The notes under the pieces are model-generated. The model made no database searches. It worked only from the letters and a program-made list of their open reading frames with translations, and had not been told where the DNA came from. Made by a program: the position numbers and the translations under genes. Below are positions 32,975 through 44,788 of a DNA stretch of 64,000 bases, one piece after another. Every line of letters starts with the position of its first letter. The stretch's first letter is position 1. Source of the stretch: Paragyromitra xinjiangensis (taxonomy: Eukaryota; Ascomycota; Pezizomycetes; Pezizales; Discinaceae); NCBI GenBank assembly GCA_038503065.1, contig JBCAMK010000004.1, positions 186,001 through 250,000 of the forward strand, written 5' to 3'.

Positions 32975-34894
32975 ATGCTCAACCCACCATACGACGGGAC
33001 CATCCACGGCGATATATCCAGCGATGCTACTACCAACCGCAACACCCAAAGCGAAAAGCTTGCCTCACACGCTTATATTACCCCTACCGACCCCCCCTCG
33101 CCCAGGGAGAAACCCGGAATCTCAAAAACTAAGACCTGGCTCGCCAAATCCGCTGACCTACAACCAAGCACCCTAAAAGATATCGGCGGAATCGAACACA
33201 CCGATACTGAAAACGTCCTTGTCGCCCCGTGGGGGATCCACTGGTATACACCTACATCAATTGTCTTCCTATTTATCGTCGGCGTCGGATGTGCTCTTGG
33301 CCATCATGTTTATTACAGCAGACTCCACGGCACACCCGCAAGAGACACCGGCAGACAGGAATGGGCTATTCGTATTGGGACAGCACTGGCGTTTCTATGC
33401 AGATCCACGCTGACAGCTGCTATTGGGACATCGCGAAAACAGTGGTCATGGCTTACATTACGGAAGAAGTTTATAACGCTGCAAGGTATCGATGCTATGT
33501 TTGGGGTGTCAACGAACATACTCTACTTTTTTAACCGTGATATGTTACTACGAGCGAAACTCGCATCATTCATGGCGGCCGTCATGTGGATAATCCCTAT
33601 AGGGATCATCTTCACCCCTGGCACCATCGCAGTACACCTCAAAGCGGAGCCGAGCTTATCCGCCTGCACTGTGCCATCACTGCAGTTCCCTTACGATAAT
33701 CAGACTACTTCAAAGCTGTTATGGACAAGCGGAGGGATCCATGATAAACTGGGTCTTCAGTACGAAGACATATACCAAAGCCCTAGCGCACCAGCACGCA
33801 AAGCCTTCACAATCGCCGCGTTCTCTAATAGGATTGTTGTTCCTATTAATGTGACTCTGGATGGCACAACATTAGCAGAATGTGGCGCTAACTGTACCTA
33901 CGGAATCACGTTCGAAGGCCCTGCCGTCAAGTGTACCGAGAAAACCCCGTGGAATGAGACAGACGCACCGTGGGATGAGCCTAACCAGTTCGCGTACAAC
34001 TATATCCCAGATCTTGAGATAGGAGTTACACAACAAACCCTTTACCGTGCTCAGAGGGCAAAAGCAGAACACAACGTTTTGTGGGTTGGGGTTGGGGAGA
34101 AAGACGATGGTGATCCACCGCATGTCTATTCCTGCCAGGGTGAGGTGGCACGATACTCCATAACTATGGAAATCCGCGACGGTAGCTATCGCGAGCCCGT
34201 AATTAACACTGTCGATTTCTTGTATCCCGTCAATGATGCGCCTGCGTGGATGGTCGAAACCTACTACCCTAACTGGGCACACTTTGATACGCTTGTTGAT
34301 ATCCTCGGCGGGGATATCCGCTACCACCTAGGGAGTAATACCACCATGGCTATACCTCGACTCAACAGTACCCGCATCGGAACCACAGCGCTGGTATCAA
34401 CCGACTACGAATTCTTGCCCATCCACGACCTTGATAAAGGCATCGAAGCCATGGCGCAAATGATGACAGCCTCCCTACTATCCGACCCTACTCTTTTCTG
34501 GGTCGCTACAACGGCTAGCAATTGCACTTCAAACCCGTACCACAATCTCTACCAGTACACTCCGTGGAAGCTTGCCACTGTCTACATAACAGCAATAGGA
34601 TTTACATTCTTTTTGGGAGCATTAGGGTTCTTGGCTCTTACGGAGAATGGTGTCTCGAGTGATACAAACTTTTCAAGTATTCTCCTAACGACGCGGAATC
34701 CGACGCTAGATAGGTTAGTAGCTGGTGCTTGTCTTGGAGGGAATCCAGTGCCAACAGGGATGGAAGACCTAAAGTTGAAATTCGGCGAATTGGAGAGATC
34801 AGCGGAAGGCGGAGTTGGTCGTGATATTGGGCATGCGGCGATTGGGGTTGAGGGTGAGATATCGCAGATTCGGAAGCGGGGACGGTACTCGTGA
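32975..34894 (+). CDS. Multispanning fungal membrane protein of unknown function (639 aa)
   Basis: Single-exon gene. The frame opens slightly earlier with GTG, but the first ATG is at 32975 (MLNPPYDG). An N-terminal cytosolic region of about 90 residues is disordered. Three membrane spans follow at roughly 92-114, 130-151 and 197-221. A large extracellular domain (about 222-528) carries several cysteines (around SLSACTV, CGANC and VYSCQG) and N-x-S/T sites. A fourth span lies near 530-553 and a short cytosolic tail ends the protein. This layout is common in filamentous ascomycetes, in a family without known biochemical role that I do not name with certainty. The topology suggests plasma membrane. 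Its start and stop are clear and codon use is regular. Confidence 0.85.
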   Translation: MLNPPYDGTIHGDISSDATTNRNTQSEKLASHAYITPTDPPSPREKPGISKTKTWLAKSADLQPSTLKDIGGIEHTDTENVLVAPWGIHWYTPTSIVFLFIVGVGCALGHHVYYSRLHGTPARDTGRQEWAIRIGTALAFLCRSTLTAAIGTSRKQWSWLTLRKKFITLQGIDAMFGVSTNILYFFNRDMLLRAKLASFMAAVMWIIPIGIIFTPGTIAVHLKAEPSLSACTVPSLQFPYDNQTTSKLLWTSGGIHDKLGLQYEDIYQSPSAPARKAFTIAAFSNRIVVPINVTLDGTTLAECGANCTYGITFEGPAVKCTEKTPWNETDAPWDEPNQFAYNYIPDLEIGVTQQTLYRAQRAKAEHNVLWVGVGEKDDGDPPHVYSCQGEVARYSITMEIRDGSYREPVINTVDFLYPVNDAPAWMVETYYPNWAHFDTLVDILGGDIRYHLGSNTTMAIPRLNSTRIGTTALVSTDYEFLPIHDLDKGIEAMAQMMTASLLSDPTLFWVATTASNCTSNPYHNLYQYTPWKLATVYITAIGFTFFLGALGFLALTENGVSSDTNFSSILLTTRNPTLDRLVAGACLGGNPVPTGMEDLKLKFGELERSAEGGVGRDIGHAAIGVEGEISQIRKRGRYS

Positions 34895-35910
34895 AGATCT
34901 ACGACAAAAGGCGATGCTGGGCGTGGCTGGGTTGGCTATGCGGAGGTGAGGGTTTCGGAGGTGAGGGCTCGGGGTCGGATATGTTGCACCGAGATGAGTC
35001 GATTCTAAATATTAATTACATGTTGTGCCACTAACCAAAGGCTTGGTATATGTAGATGGAAATCTTTGTACTTACACTAATTTACTTATAGCCTTGAATA
35101 TCACTATTCTCATTCTCGGAATACTTAATATTTTGTTCCGGGCATGTTCTCATGGGGTATGCCACGCTAATTGTTACATAATTTTTTCCTTCAACCCCAA
35201 AACTGTTACTGGAATAGGGAGCGAAGCAGAAAATTGGGAAATACTTGCAGCCGTCCAAGGGGTATTATTTCTGTAACGCATACATACGGCCGTAGCCCTG
35301 TCTATATTCATCTGCAAATGCCCTACCCAATTGTAATCTTATGCTGCAACTAATCAGCTCTCACAAACGCCTCCAGACAACGATCAACCTTCAATTTTCT
35401 TGGCAGCATAATTGTGTGACCGAAAGCTCGGTTGCTTGAAATGTGTGGAACAAACCTCGTATGTATATGGTAAAAGCCTCGTAGATTCCTCGTAGATTCC
35501 ACTTTGTACGCCCATGCAGATCACGATCCTACCGACCGCCATAGCTGCCAAGAAAACCAGTGGCCAAATCACCTCAGCCAAGGCACCCCCGGTACTTTTG
35601 AGCTGGTATTTCCGGCCAAAAACTGCGTTCAGGGGCAAGATCTTCGCCAAAAACTGCGGTAGGTGCTAATGATAGAAATTTTTGCCCAAATAGTATTCGT
35701 AAATTCCAATATTCGTGGTTGCAGCCACGCTACATATCATTATTCAATGAGAGACATGAAATACATAAACCTAGCCACTAATCCGCCATTACTTGATATA
35801 AGCCCAAATTTCGTCCTCCACACCTCCCCGGCAGTTACACCCCTATAGCTCTAGTCTAACGCAGAAATTCTTAACCTTGCTCCATTGCCTAGAGCAGTTG
35901 TGTCACCTTA
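34895..35910. other. Intergenic, nothing recognised
   Basis: Spacer between the convergent genes at 34894 and 35911. A short G-rich repeat (GAGGTGAGGG, twice, at 34945-34968) follows the stop codon. No other structure seen. Confidence 0.5.
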
Positions 35911-36506
35911 TTAGAATATAGCCTTAAGATCAATAGCAAAGCCATCAGCCGTAACAATAGCGCCATCCTTAATCCAGCGAACCTAAATAGCAGAATGGTC
36001 CATATCAGCCTTTTTTACCCTCAAAACGAACCGAGACATGTGAGCTTACCACCCAGCCAGTTCCAGAGCTTGCAGGGAACGCGTAAAATTTGTCAGCCTC
36101 ATCCCCATAGGTGAGATACCCGTCGATGATATGGAATTCAGTGGTACGAGTCTAAATGAGTTAGAGTTAGCGAACCGTGCATGAACGAATCAACTAAGGA
36201 GAACTCCCGTACCTCGGAAATAAGCACAGGCAGAAAAGCCAAAGTCTCTACATATTCACCAGCATATTTTAAGGCAACGGTAGTTCCATCATTGCCGTAT
36301 AGATAAAACGGAGGGGTATCGTCAAAGACCGCGGTCACAGTTTCACCGCCCGCATCCAATACTCCAGCCCCACTAGCATCTTGGAGGTAGAGGCCATTGA
36401 GAGGCTCGTATGGAGAGTTTTCGACCTGGAGCTGGAACGGAATACCTCTTGCAGAGACTGCAGCTGCGAAAGAGGCGATACCAAGAAGAACGTTTGACCA
36501 CTTCAT
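35911..36506 (-). CDS. Small secreted protein, three exons (155 aa)
   Basis: Exons on the minus strand: 36506-36213, 36151-36050 and 35982-35911, joined in phase 0 by introns of 61 and 67 nt (donors GTACGG and GTAAGC, acceptors TTTAG). The first exon alone reads into its intron and gives a misleading 122-residue frame. The mature model is 155 residues: a signal peptide (MKWSNVLLGIASFAAAVSA) and a compact beta-rich domain with repeated motifs such as YLQDASGAGVLDAGG, FYLYGNDGTTVALKY and YLTYGDEADKFYAF. It has no cysteine, unusual for fungal small secreted proteins. Many ascomycetes carry similar small secreted beta proteins with no known function. A TATA-like element lies about 115 bp upstream of the ATG. 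Confidence 0.8.
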
Positions 36507-38986
36507 TTTCGGGGGCTTTAGATATTGGTTGATGAATTTTTAGAGGTTGTCGTTCAATATGGCTGGCGAGTCAAGATAGCTGTGAGGATGAGGAGTAGAT
36601 TCAATGGGCTCTTCGGTGCCCCTTATATACAATTCCCACCGCCATTATAATGTGCCATATTCTTCAAATATGTGCAGGCCCCGCTGACAGCCAAGGCTAT
36701 CCCGCAACATCTGATTTCTTTCGTCACCGGAACTTGTATTCACGCCTTCACGAACATGTTGTAAGCGTGCTGTGCATTCTTACGGGGGCGGCCTTGGCGA
36801 TATTGATGTTGCTGGTTGTGATTTCTAGACTTCGCATCGGTGCGACGTATAAGGAATATCTTCCTTCAGATATAAACTTCTAAGGCAGTTCTGAGTTAGC
36901 ATACTACAAAATGACGGTGGGGGGAGCTTGGCGAGTAGAGCGGTAATACCATATCCATGGTACAAATACGAATGAACCACACCCTAGATGCCAGGCTCGC
37001 GGTACCTACATATGTATCCAAATACACAACCATATTAACCGATGCCGAAAAACATCTCAAAATCGTAACCAGAATCGCCATCAGCTTGTTGGGTGTTTAC
37101 CCAAGCAACGTGCGTGAGTGACGAAACGTGACTTGGCGGAGGTAATGGAACCGTTCGGGGCGTAGTACGAAATTTAAAGGACTAAGCTGAAAAGCTTTAT
37201 TGTAGCCTTCTATTGGCTCAAACCAACTGCAAATATTGTATTATTAATCTGTCAGCATTTGAGCGAGGCAATGACAAGGCATTCTCTTCGTTAGCCTTAC
37301 GAATAGCAATGTTGCAACGCTCAGAACAAAAATGAATATCATAATCTGAGCTAAGAGATTTCAGCTTCTTTCGGCTGAAGTGAAGATAGTTTTTAAGTTA
37401 GAAAAAATTCCAAATAAATAACGGTTGGTGTTACATACAGGCAATAGTGATGAGAATATCATGGCGCATATAAACCATGTCTCGTCATTACAAGGATAGT
37501 TTTCGTCAACATGTATATCAGACACCCATGGAAGATTTTATGGTTCTGATTTATAGCAATACGAAGTGGCGAAACTCCGAAACAGAGGAGACAGAACACA
37601 GTAACCCGCCTGTGCGCTTTGAATACGGAGAGTAAAGATATCTTCAATGTCTCCGAACTTCGGTCATGTTTATTTGAGAATTTTCGCACTTAATCGGGTT
37701 GGCAGAGCGGAAGACAACGGCTGCAGCCCGCAGCCAGGATAACATATTGCTGCTTATCACGCCACCATCTCGGTTGTTAGATTAACGTGAGCCATCGACG
37801 CCTCTAGCCCGATCGCAACTTCGCTTCGAGCATAATTCTAGGTTTCGGGTCGGTTGACGGAGTATATGTAGCCGTTGAGAGCCTTATGACATCAACTCCT
37901 TTGAAATCCACATTCCATCGTATTGCGCCGCCGTAAGGCATAAGGCATGAGTGGATTCCCAGGGTCTTAATCTTGGCGACAAGAACCTGACATCTTGGAC
38001 GCCCAGACTTAACCTAGATGTCGGACTTGAGTTTGCCCGCCCGTTGGATCTTTGATAAGCACTCCGATGCGGAATTCTAAATCACAAGATCCTGAGCCCA
38101 AGGATGGATCATCTCAGGTATAGAATCACCTGTCAAAATCATCAGCGAACAGCACCACAAAACCAATATATGATGCACGCCTAAAGGATTGTAAACAACG
38201 ACAGATGAGGTGGCCAGTAGATCTTTCCCAATATGCTTCCCCAGAATCGCTCGCTAAAAACTTGACTGACCTCCTGCACCAGTTTTAAGACCCCCGTGCT
38301 AATTTTCTTTCAATTTCTTAAACTTTCCAACATCTATACCGAAGTTTAGTATTGTGATCAGACGTTTGTGTTTTCCTGAGAGATGTTAGCCTGACAGCAT
38401 CCTGAAGTTGAACTTGTTCACTCCACTAGAGCTAAAGATCTCAAGATTTTGCGGCCGGGTCGAGGGGAAACGTAAAATTGCATCTTCCGACTTTCCAAAA
38501 AGTAGATGTACGAAGAGAAGAAGAACCAAACTGACGAGAGCTAGAGTTTATGAACGTTGAGATAGGGTTTTAGTGGCGTTGCGCCACCATCAGGGTCCTC
38601 TCGCTAGGAGATCGGCGTGATCCGAGTTTATTCGCTTGCTTTTTCGAGGAAGTAGGTAACAACAACTTCAACTTCAAAGACGATAACAAACAATGGTTTT
38701 TCGGGCAATACCCCGAAAGAAGAAGGTGAATCTCTAACCATCTTGGCTACGATAACGATATGAGAAACTACATTATGGACAATAACCCCGTAAGTATGAT
38801 CAGGGTGCTCTTGACTAGCCATAGCTTTTTTATCTCACGTAGCCAGCATCTATATCTATATGTCCAAAGAACAAGCGAAAAATAAATGGGCCCAAAAACG
38901 TCATTTTCCTAGCTGCAGCCGCCTTCATCGCAACGGTTTTCTACCTCGAAGAATTGTCTTACCTTTCTTCAGCAAGCGCATTCTCA
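36507..38986. other. Intergenic, nothing recognised
   Basis: Contains the TATA box of the small secreted protein gene. The remaining 2.4 kb has no supported frame, TIR or LTR. Confidence 0.5.
36622..36629 (-). promoter_or_regulatory. TATA box of the small secreted protein gene
   Basis: TATATAAG on the minus strand, about 115 bp upstream of the ATG at 36506, with a plausible 5' leader of about 85 nt. Confidence 0.45.
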
Positions 38987-39465
38987 ATGTCACCCTCCTC
39001 ACTTATCGTCCACATTTCCGCGTCTCAGACTGAGCTCAAAAAGGATGACATTCCAAAGTTCACCGTCACGATATCGAATCCCACAGCGAATCCAATAACA
39101 GTACTCACCTGGAACACCGCTGGACTCAAAGGCTGCCGTCCTGGGTATTTCCAAAGCTGTTGAAACCGGCGACCCCAGCCAGAAGATAATTGAGGGCCCT
39201 AAGATCATATTCCGGCGTGTAACACCACTACCAAGGACCGACTTAATAAAGATTCTTTCCGGCGGTGATGTCATTGTTGGGGTAGCACTGGCAGGTTTCC
39301 CGCTAGAGAGGGAAGCCGTATAAGATGAGAGTGGGAGGAAGATGGATGAGCGCTTGGCCAATTGAGAAAGACAAAGTGTCGGATGATATGTTAGAAGCAT
39401 TTGGGGCAGAAGACGAGATGGTTGGGGTCTTTCGTTCGAATGAGGAGACAATCATCATAGTCTAG
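38987..39465 (+). pseudogene. Frameshifted fungal gene relic, about 160 codons
   Basis: Three consecutive segments in three frames make one continuous protein. Segment one starts at the ATG at 38987 (MSPSSLIVHIS) and runs to TVLTWNT. Near 39118 the frame shifts and LDSKAAVLGISKAVETGDPS follows. Near 39315-39325 it shifts again and PYKMRVGGRWMSAW leads to the stop at 39463-39465. The pattern (N-terminal beta strands, a TVLTWNTPLD-like motif, a GRWMxxWP motif near the end) fits a small fungal protein type I have seen without a known role; the assignment is by memory only. Two frameshifts argue for a pseudogene. Sequencing error is a less likely alternative. Confidence 0.65.
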
Positions 39466-41022
39466 CGTCAGCTGCAGCGACAAAGTAGGTGTGCAAACCG
39501 TTGATGCTAGAGCTCTTCCGAACAGCTATAGGACTAATCTTATATATAAGGGTAATTTTGTCAAGACAGTAAACCAGGATATTCATAATGCAAGATTCGA
39601 TTATAGTAAAGGATTTCGTTTAGCCTTGCATAGTTACTAGGCTCGATTTTTTGGTCTAAGAATTAGTTAAGCATGTACCCACAATGTCAATTAACCTCCC
39701 AGGCTTTCCGTTGATAGGTTCTGTGGAGCATAGTACTTAACGATTCGCGCGCCGTATTCTTGATGCCATAGTTACAATTGAAACCCTCATCAATAGGCAG
39801 TAGCTATCGACTAGCTCCGTCTCCTCATCTCTTGCCTACAACTGTAGCTACATAAACTATAGCTAGCACGTGACAGTTTTATCGCGCAAGACTTTTCACA
39901 CATGAGAACATCAATTTATTCTGAATTTTTAAGAACTCCTTTAGAAACTCGACGGTGGAAAGATCACTGTCAGGTCTTCCCAATAGGACTTACACTGGCC
40001 CGAAACCAACAAAAATGGAAAAAGAAATAGAGCAACACATGACGAATCTTCTGAAGGCTACAGAGCCAGAGTTTCAGGATTAAAAGGACCCATCATCCCA
40101 GCGTAGGCTAACTTACTCATGTCGCTGATTTCCAACTTGATCACGTGACATGTTAAGCTACTCATTAACTGGTCAGATGATCAAGTTGGAAATCGGCGAC
40201 ATGAGTATATAAACCGGAACTCTTTCACCTACAATATCGTTAGGTTCACGTTTAGTATAAGGGCTTTTTTGTGTCGCCTATATTCACCAAACATGAATCT
40301 GCGCCTGCCAAGAACTGACATTCAGAAAACCTAACCCTACTTTACTTTACCACCGATTTCTACCCCGAAATTTTCGTTGCAATGGGAACCTCGCGTATGC
40401 TGAAATAGAAGGTCTCCTGTGTAGGAATGGCCTAGATACGGATCTTACATGTGTTCGGAAATTAGGTTTGAGTCGATTTTATATATGAAATGTCACTCGA
40501 ACAGCAACACTCACTGATGTAGTTTTCATATCGATTGATTGACTGCAGAACGAAACATATGCATAGGAAATATCTCCTCTATATATGCACGGCACTATTC
40601 CGTCTTCCAAGCCTTTCGCTCTCAAATCCGCCTTGACTTCCCTTTGACCGAATGCCGAGGAAGCAACTCCAACAACTGAATATTAGAGAATTAGTATTAA
40701 GCCAGGCCAGTGAGGGCCCCAGTCGAGGATCCAGCAAATATAATCCCAGAGCGGTACACCATAACATTATGATACTTCGATGCTGGACGCTGGGAATATG
40801 ACTTCCGGATATATGCCGCGTCACGTGGGCTACATTCTGGACGGACATGTACTCAGCTAAAACCAAACCAAGTTATTCTAGTTTCTTCGAACACCAAATA
40901 TTGAAAAAAATCTGGGTGGCTGGAACTTGGATACGAGACTAGCTGGCATTTACATAATTTATTTGATTTTATTTCCCCAACAGAAAAAATAACCACAAAA
41001 CGCCCCATCCAAAACAGGAATT
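39466..41022. other. Intergenic with one palindromic MITE
   Basis: No coding region supported. It contains the 90-bp hairpin element at 40116-40205. Confidence 0.5.
40116..40205. mobile_element. 90-bp near-perfect palindromic MITE
   Basis: Arms CTCATGTCGC(T/C)GATTTCC... of 28 bp (30 bp including the flanking TA) differ at one base and surround a 34-nt spacer. TA sits at both ends (40114-40115 and 40206-40207), suggesting a Tc1/mariner-type origin. A transcript through it would form a stable hairpin. Confidence 0.6.
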
Positions 41023-42583
41023 CTAATATCTCGATCTAACATCAAGTGACTCCAAACTCACCAATCTTCTAAATAGCGACATGTTTTTCCTATTTCCAAT
41101 CCTCAAGATTTCTGGCACCTCGCTTGACCCCTCTTTCGTGGGCGGCTTCACCTCTCTTTTCTCCTTTCCCATCTCAGCCAAACGTGCTTTGACAACGAAC
41201 GGTGGCGCAGACGCGGCCCTTAGCTCAGGTAGGGGTTTCTCTTGTGATGGTGCTAAGGTAGCGGATCTAGATATCGACATTATTCCTGGCCACGGAGTAT
41301 AGCTTTTACCAGGGATGTCTTTAGGTGGTGGAATAGGCCGCTCTGGTGCAGGAAGCTCTTTCATCAAACTCAAAACAGAGTGGCTCTTTGAAATACTCTG
41401 CGAAGGAGAGGTAGCTTCAATTAGTGCGCCCCTCTGTCCTTGTGATACGACAGATTTTCCGGTTGGGAGTTTCCGAACATCAGGAGCCCATATAGCTGGA
41501 ATTTCTGGCACTCGCTCTGGCGGAATTCGAGATCTAGACCTGGCTGGAATCCCAACAATGATGGGTTTTCGGGATGGACGCCGGAGGACTTGAACTCTCT
41601 GTGTACCAGTTGAGGAAATGGGCATATTCTTCATGTTTCCCATGGTCCTCGATTTACCTGGTAATAGGTTTTTGGTGGATTTTCGCCTGGTTGGTCCGCG
41701 GCTATTTGATCGGTGGGATTTCTGTGTCGTGATGAATGAAGTTCGTCGAGGAGAGGTTACGCGATTGTGGGGCCGTCGAGCTGACTGCTGGATGAACTGC
41801 TTGGGCCGTGGTTGCGGGTTCCCTGAGCTATCTTGAAGTCTAACGACATTCTCATTCCGAGGCTTAGGAGGCTGGGATGATGGGTATTTGGAACTCTGGG
41901 GCGGAATAGCGAAGTAAGAGCAATCAAAAGCTGTGTCTATTGGCATTGTAGAAACTCCCATGGACACTGGGGGCACTCGTGATGCCGACATCACCAAGCT
42001 TGGATACGTTAGGGTAGATTTTGTTATTTGAGGCCTCTGGGAAGTGTAAGGTTTGTACGCGGAGGGAGGGTGAGGGAAGATGATTCCGGACTTTGCAGTA
42101 CCCAAAAGCGTATTGTCTAGTTCTTTCGGGGGTATTCTAGGTTGCCTCTTGGGTTTCCGTGGTGGAGGATTTATATCCATGGCATGAAACTCCAATATAG
42201 GCAATATAGGCGCCTTGTCCATCAATAGAGCTGTCCCAGCAGCCTTATCATGGTCGCTAGGAGGGCCACCTTTAGTCAGGACCTGTTCTTCGGGTAGTTT
42301 CTCAATCTGTGGTCTTTCCCCCTGTTCCTGCCGATATTTCTCGTCGTCTCCAATCCTAGGCGAGCTTTGAGTGGCAGTATCAATACTTCCGGGAGAAAAG
42401 AGTTCTGGTCCCGACGGCCGCAGAATAGCTGTACTTCTGTAAGGTTCACCCCGTGGCCTGTGAGCTCTTCCAATCCATGCTGGACGCAGGCAACGGTATT
42501 CGGTAAGGTAAAACGTACTTGAATGAAAATGAAAGATCTAATGGCGAATCCGAAAACCACTTTTCAAGCTCTGAGATTGACAT
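41023..42583 (-). CDS. Basic, proline-rich disordered protein (about 502 aa)
   Basis: Proposed exons on the minus strand: 42583-42519 and 42466-41023, with a 52-nt intron (GTACGT donor, GGAAG acceptor). The second exon is open for 480 codons and begins without a close ATG, while the upstream ATG opens MSISELEKWFSDSPLDLSF, which looks like a real protein start. The protein is rich in Pro, Ser, Arg and Lys throughout, with repeated short PPxxP-like and RRPS/RRTS motifs that could bind SH3 domains or be phosphorylated. The only ordered-looking parts are the N-terminal helix and the last 25 residues (around MSLFRRLVSLESLDVRS). No known domain; the role is not assignable. The acceptor is less certain than the rest. 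Confidence 0.6.
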
Positions 42584-43671
42584 CTTAAGAAGAATAAAGA
42601 CAGAGATCGAGGGAATTGCTGCGACCAGGCGAACGTTCGGAGTAAGCTATATATTTATCACGGCGAATGGTCACTTTTATTAAACAATCTTCTTCAGCAC
42701 CCTCGCCTAAAACTGGAGAACCAGCACACTTGTATATCCCCTTGACAGCTACAGATGGAAGGTAAATCTACTACGCGCCAACTGGTGTCGTTGTTATACA
42801 CTCTAGGCAGGCGCCTGCGCGAAACAGGATCAAATCCACGATATTCCTCAATTGTATGGTTTCAACAGGAATGTGAAACCTAGCCCCTTTATACACCTAG
42901 CCGGAAACGGGCCCAAAAAATACAAGTAGTAATCTCTTTGATCTCATAGCCATCTTTCTCTGGCTGGGAATTACTGGCACCCAGGTTCGGTGGCTGTGCC
43001 CCTGACATTATGCAAGCATTACTTGGTGGGGCTAACTTTGGGGAGAAACTGAGGTCTCAACAAAAAAACCCTTTGCAAAGTCTGTACACGTATCTATATC
43101 GTAGGACAAAGTAATCGCCAAGCCAGAGTTACCGCCAAAGTGGAAAGTCTGCATGCAGTGCCTGGTTTTACTGGCTGACAAGGAATCTGTAGAACCAAGT
43201 CGAACAGGGCACCTTGCTGTATCGCCCACAATGCACAAAATATAGCCTATCCAGGGGCCTAAATCAACCAGTATGTCTTCATATAGAAGCCATCTATACC
43301 GTTAAGTTTACCGTTCTATTAACTATTTAGCGGAAGCCTCGAGACGAATACCGCATGAAATAACCCTAACCCTGTGCCTGCTAAATCCAACCTTCCATCT
43401 TTGATCGATGTTCTCTTGAGCCTATCTACTAGCTCCCCAAATAAAATATTAATTACTCATGCTATGCCAGCGCACTATCGTCTACGTCAGAATTAACAAA
43501 TTTCCAATGACTAAGGTTAACTACATCCCCCCACCACTATTTCTTTACACCAAACTAAAAGACCAAAATTATAAATTCCCTATTAATAAATACAATCCCA
43601 AAGCTCTCATTACCATAAATCCCTACTGCATACGCCAAATTCCACAACCTTGCCTATACACTATTATGAAA
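42584..43671. other. Intergenic, nothing recognised
   Basis: Spacer between the disordered-protein gene and the 3' end of the GH43 gene. AT-rich near 43.4-43.6 kb. No supported frame. Confidence 0.5.
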
Positions 43672-44694
43672 TTATGAAATTCTCAGCACAGTCCCATGTC
43701 TGATATATCCCGACAAGCCATTAGGAACAGCACTGTATGTAGTCCACGTATACAAATCCGTGCTATCGCTATATATATATTTCCCTGTAGTATATCCATC
43801 CGCGAACAACCTATACTTAAAGTCACCCCTAGCAACGCTGCCAATAGTCGTGATACAGGGTCCTTCAGCATTTCCCCATGATGCAAAATCACCTAAGTAG
43901 ACATCAGCATCAGAACTAAGGATGTAAGTCTAGGTAGAATATTTACTCACCAGTCTGCTCAAATGTCCATGGTCCTGTAAGTGATTGAGCAGTCGCATGT
44001 TCAATATACTTAGCGCTCTCGTTCTTCGAGAAAGCATGGTATTTATAGCCACCGCTAGCTTCGGCACGATATACTATAAACGTATCGATATAGTTCGGTC
44101 CAATTCCAGACATAAGCTGTGGGCTCGACCAGTTAAGCAACGTGTCGTCACGCGAGGTATAGAGGTAGGCTTCAAAATCATCCAGGGTTTCGCCTAAAGA
44201 TACGATAATGTGAGTTTTGCCAGTGCGGGGGTCATTGAAGAATTCTGGTGCCCAGGTTCGTGTAATTAATGTGTCGGGGATTGTTACGGTGGTATGAAGA
44301 GTCCAGTCGACGAGGTTGGTGCTTTTTGCTAATGCGAAGGTGCGGCCTTCCCAGCCGGTGGTATAGGCGATGTAGAAGGTCCCGCCGATGGAGATAACAC
44401 TTGGGTCTCGGAGGAGACCGTCTGTAGGTGTCTGTAGGGCGTCTGTCAGTTGGATTTTAATAGAAAGGATGGTCATATTTCTAATGGATGAAACTAAAGA
44501 ATTCTTACATATGCATCTTGCTTTAAGAGAGTGAAGGTTGTAGCATCTGTCGATGTGTAGACATTCATGTTACTTTCACTTGCTGATGTGAATACCGTGA
44601 ACACATACTGGGCTCCTATGGCTGACTGGAGGAGGAGGAGGGTTGTCAGAAGTGTCAGAACCATAGACTTCCAGGGTGATTTAAAAGAGAACAT
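43672..44694 (-). CDS. Secreted glycoside hydrolase family 43 enzyme (295 aa)
   Basis: Exons on the minus strand: 44694-44509, 44431-43951 and 43892-43672 (introns of 77 and 58 nt). The signal peptide is within MFSFKSPWKSMVLTLLTTLLLLQSAIGA. The five-bladed propeller family is shown by LLRDPSV (D71, likely catalytic base), YIAYTTGW, the hallmark TWAPEFF (122-127), NYIDTFIV (D178, likely pKa-modulating Asp) and NESAKYIEHAT (E200, likely acid). The length is about 295 residues, as in single-domain fungal members. The first acceptor was chosen at CCCTACAG, restoring the TPTDGLLRDP motif; an alternative acceptor lies 11 nt upstream. The family cleaves arabinose or xylose linkages in plant cell wall polysaccharides; the exact substrate is unknown. 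A TATATATA box lies about 90 bp upstream. Confidence 0.85.
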
Positions 44695-44777
44695 CCTTTC
44701 TGTGCTGAAGGCTGCGTGTAGTTTAGATTCTGTCAATGACGGTTTCGAAAGTCAGTTGAACTCGAATGGCAGGGCGT

Positions 44778-44788
44778 TATATATATAC
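44778..44788 (-). promoter_or_regulatory. TATA box of the GH43 gene
   Basis: An uninterrupted alternating TA run on the minus strand, about 85-95 bp upstream of the ATG at 44694. Confidence 0.4.

Noticed and set aside
43365..43375. CCCTAACCCT telomere-like repeat (also near 18695)
   Set aside because: Only two units; expected by chance and not a telomere relic.
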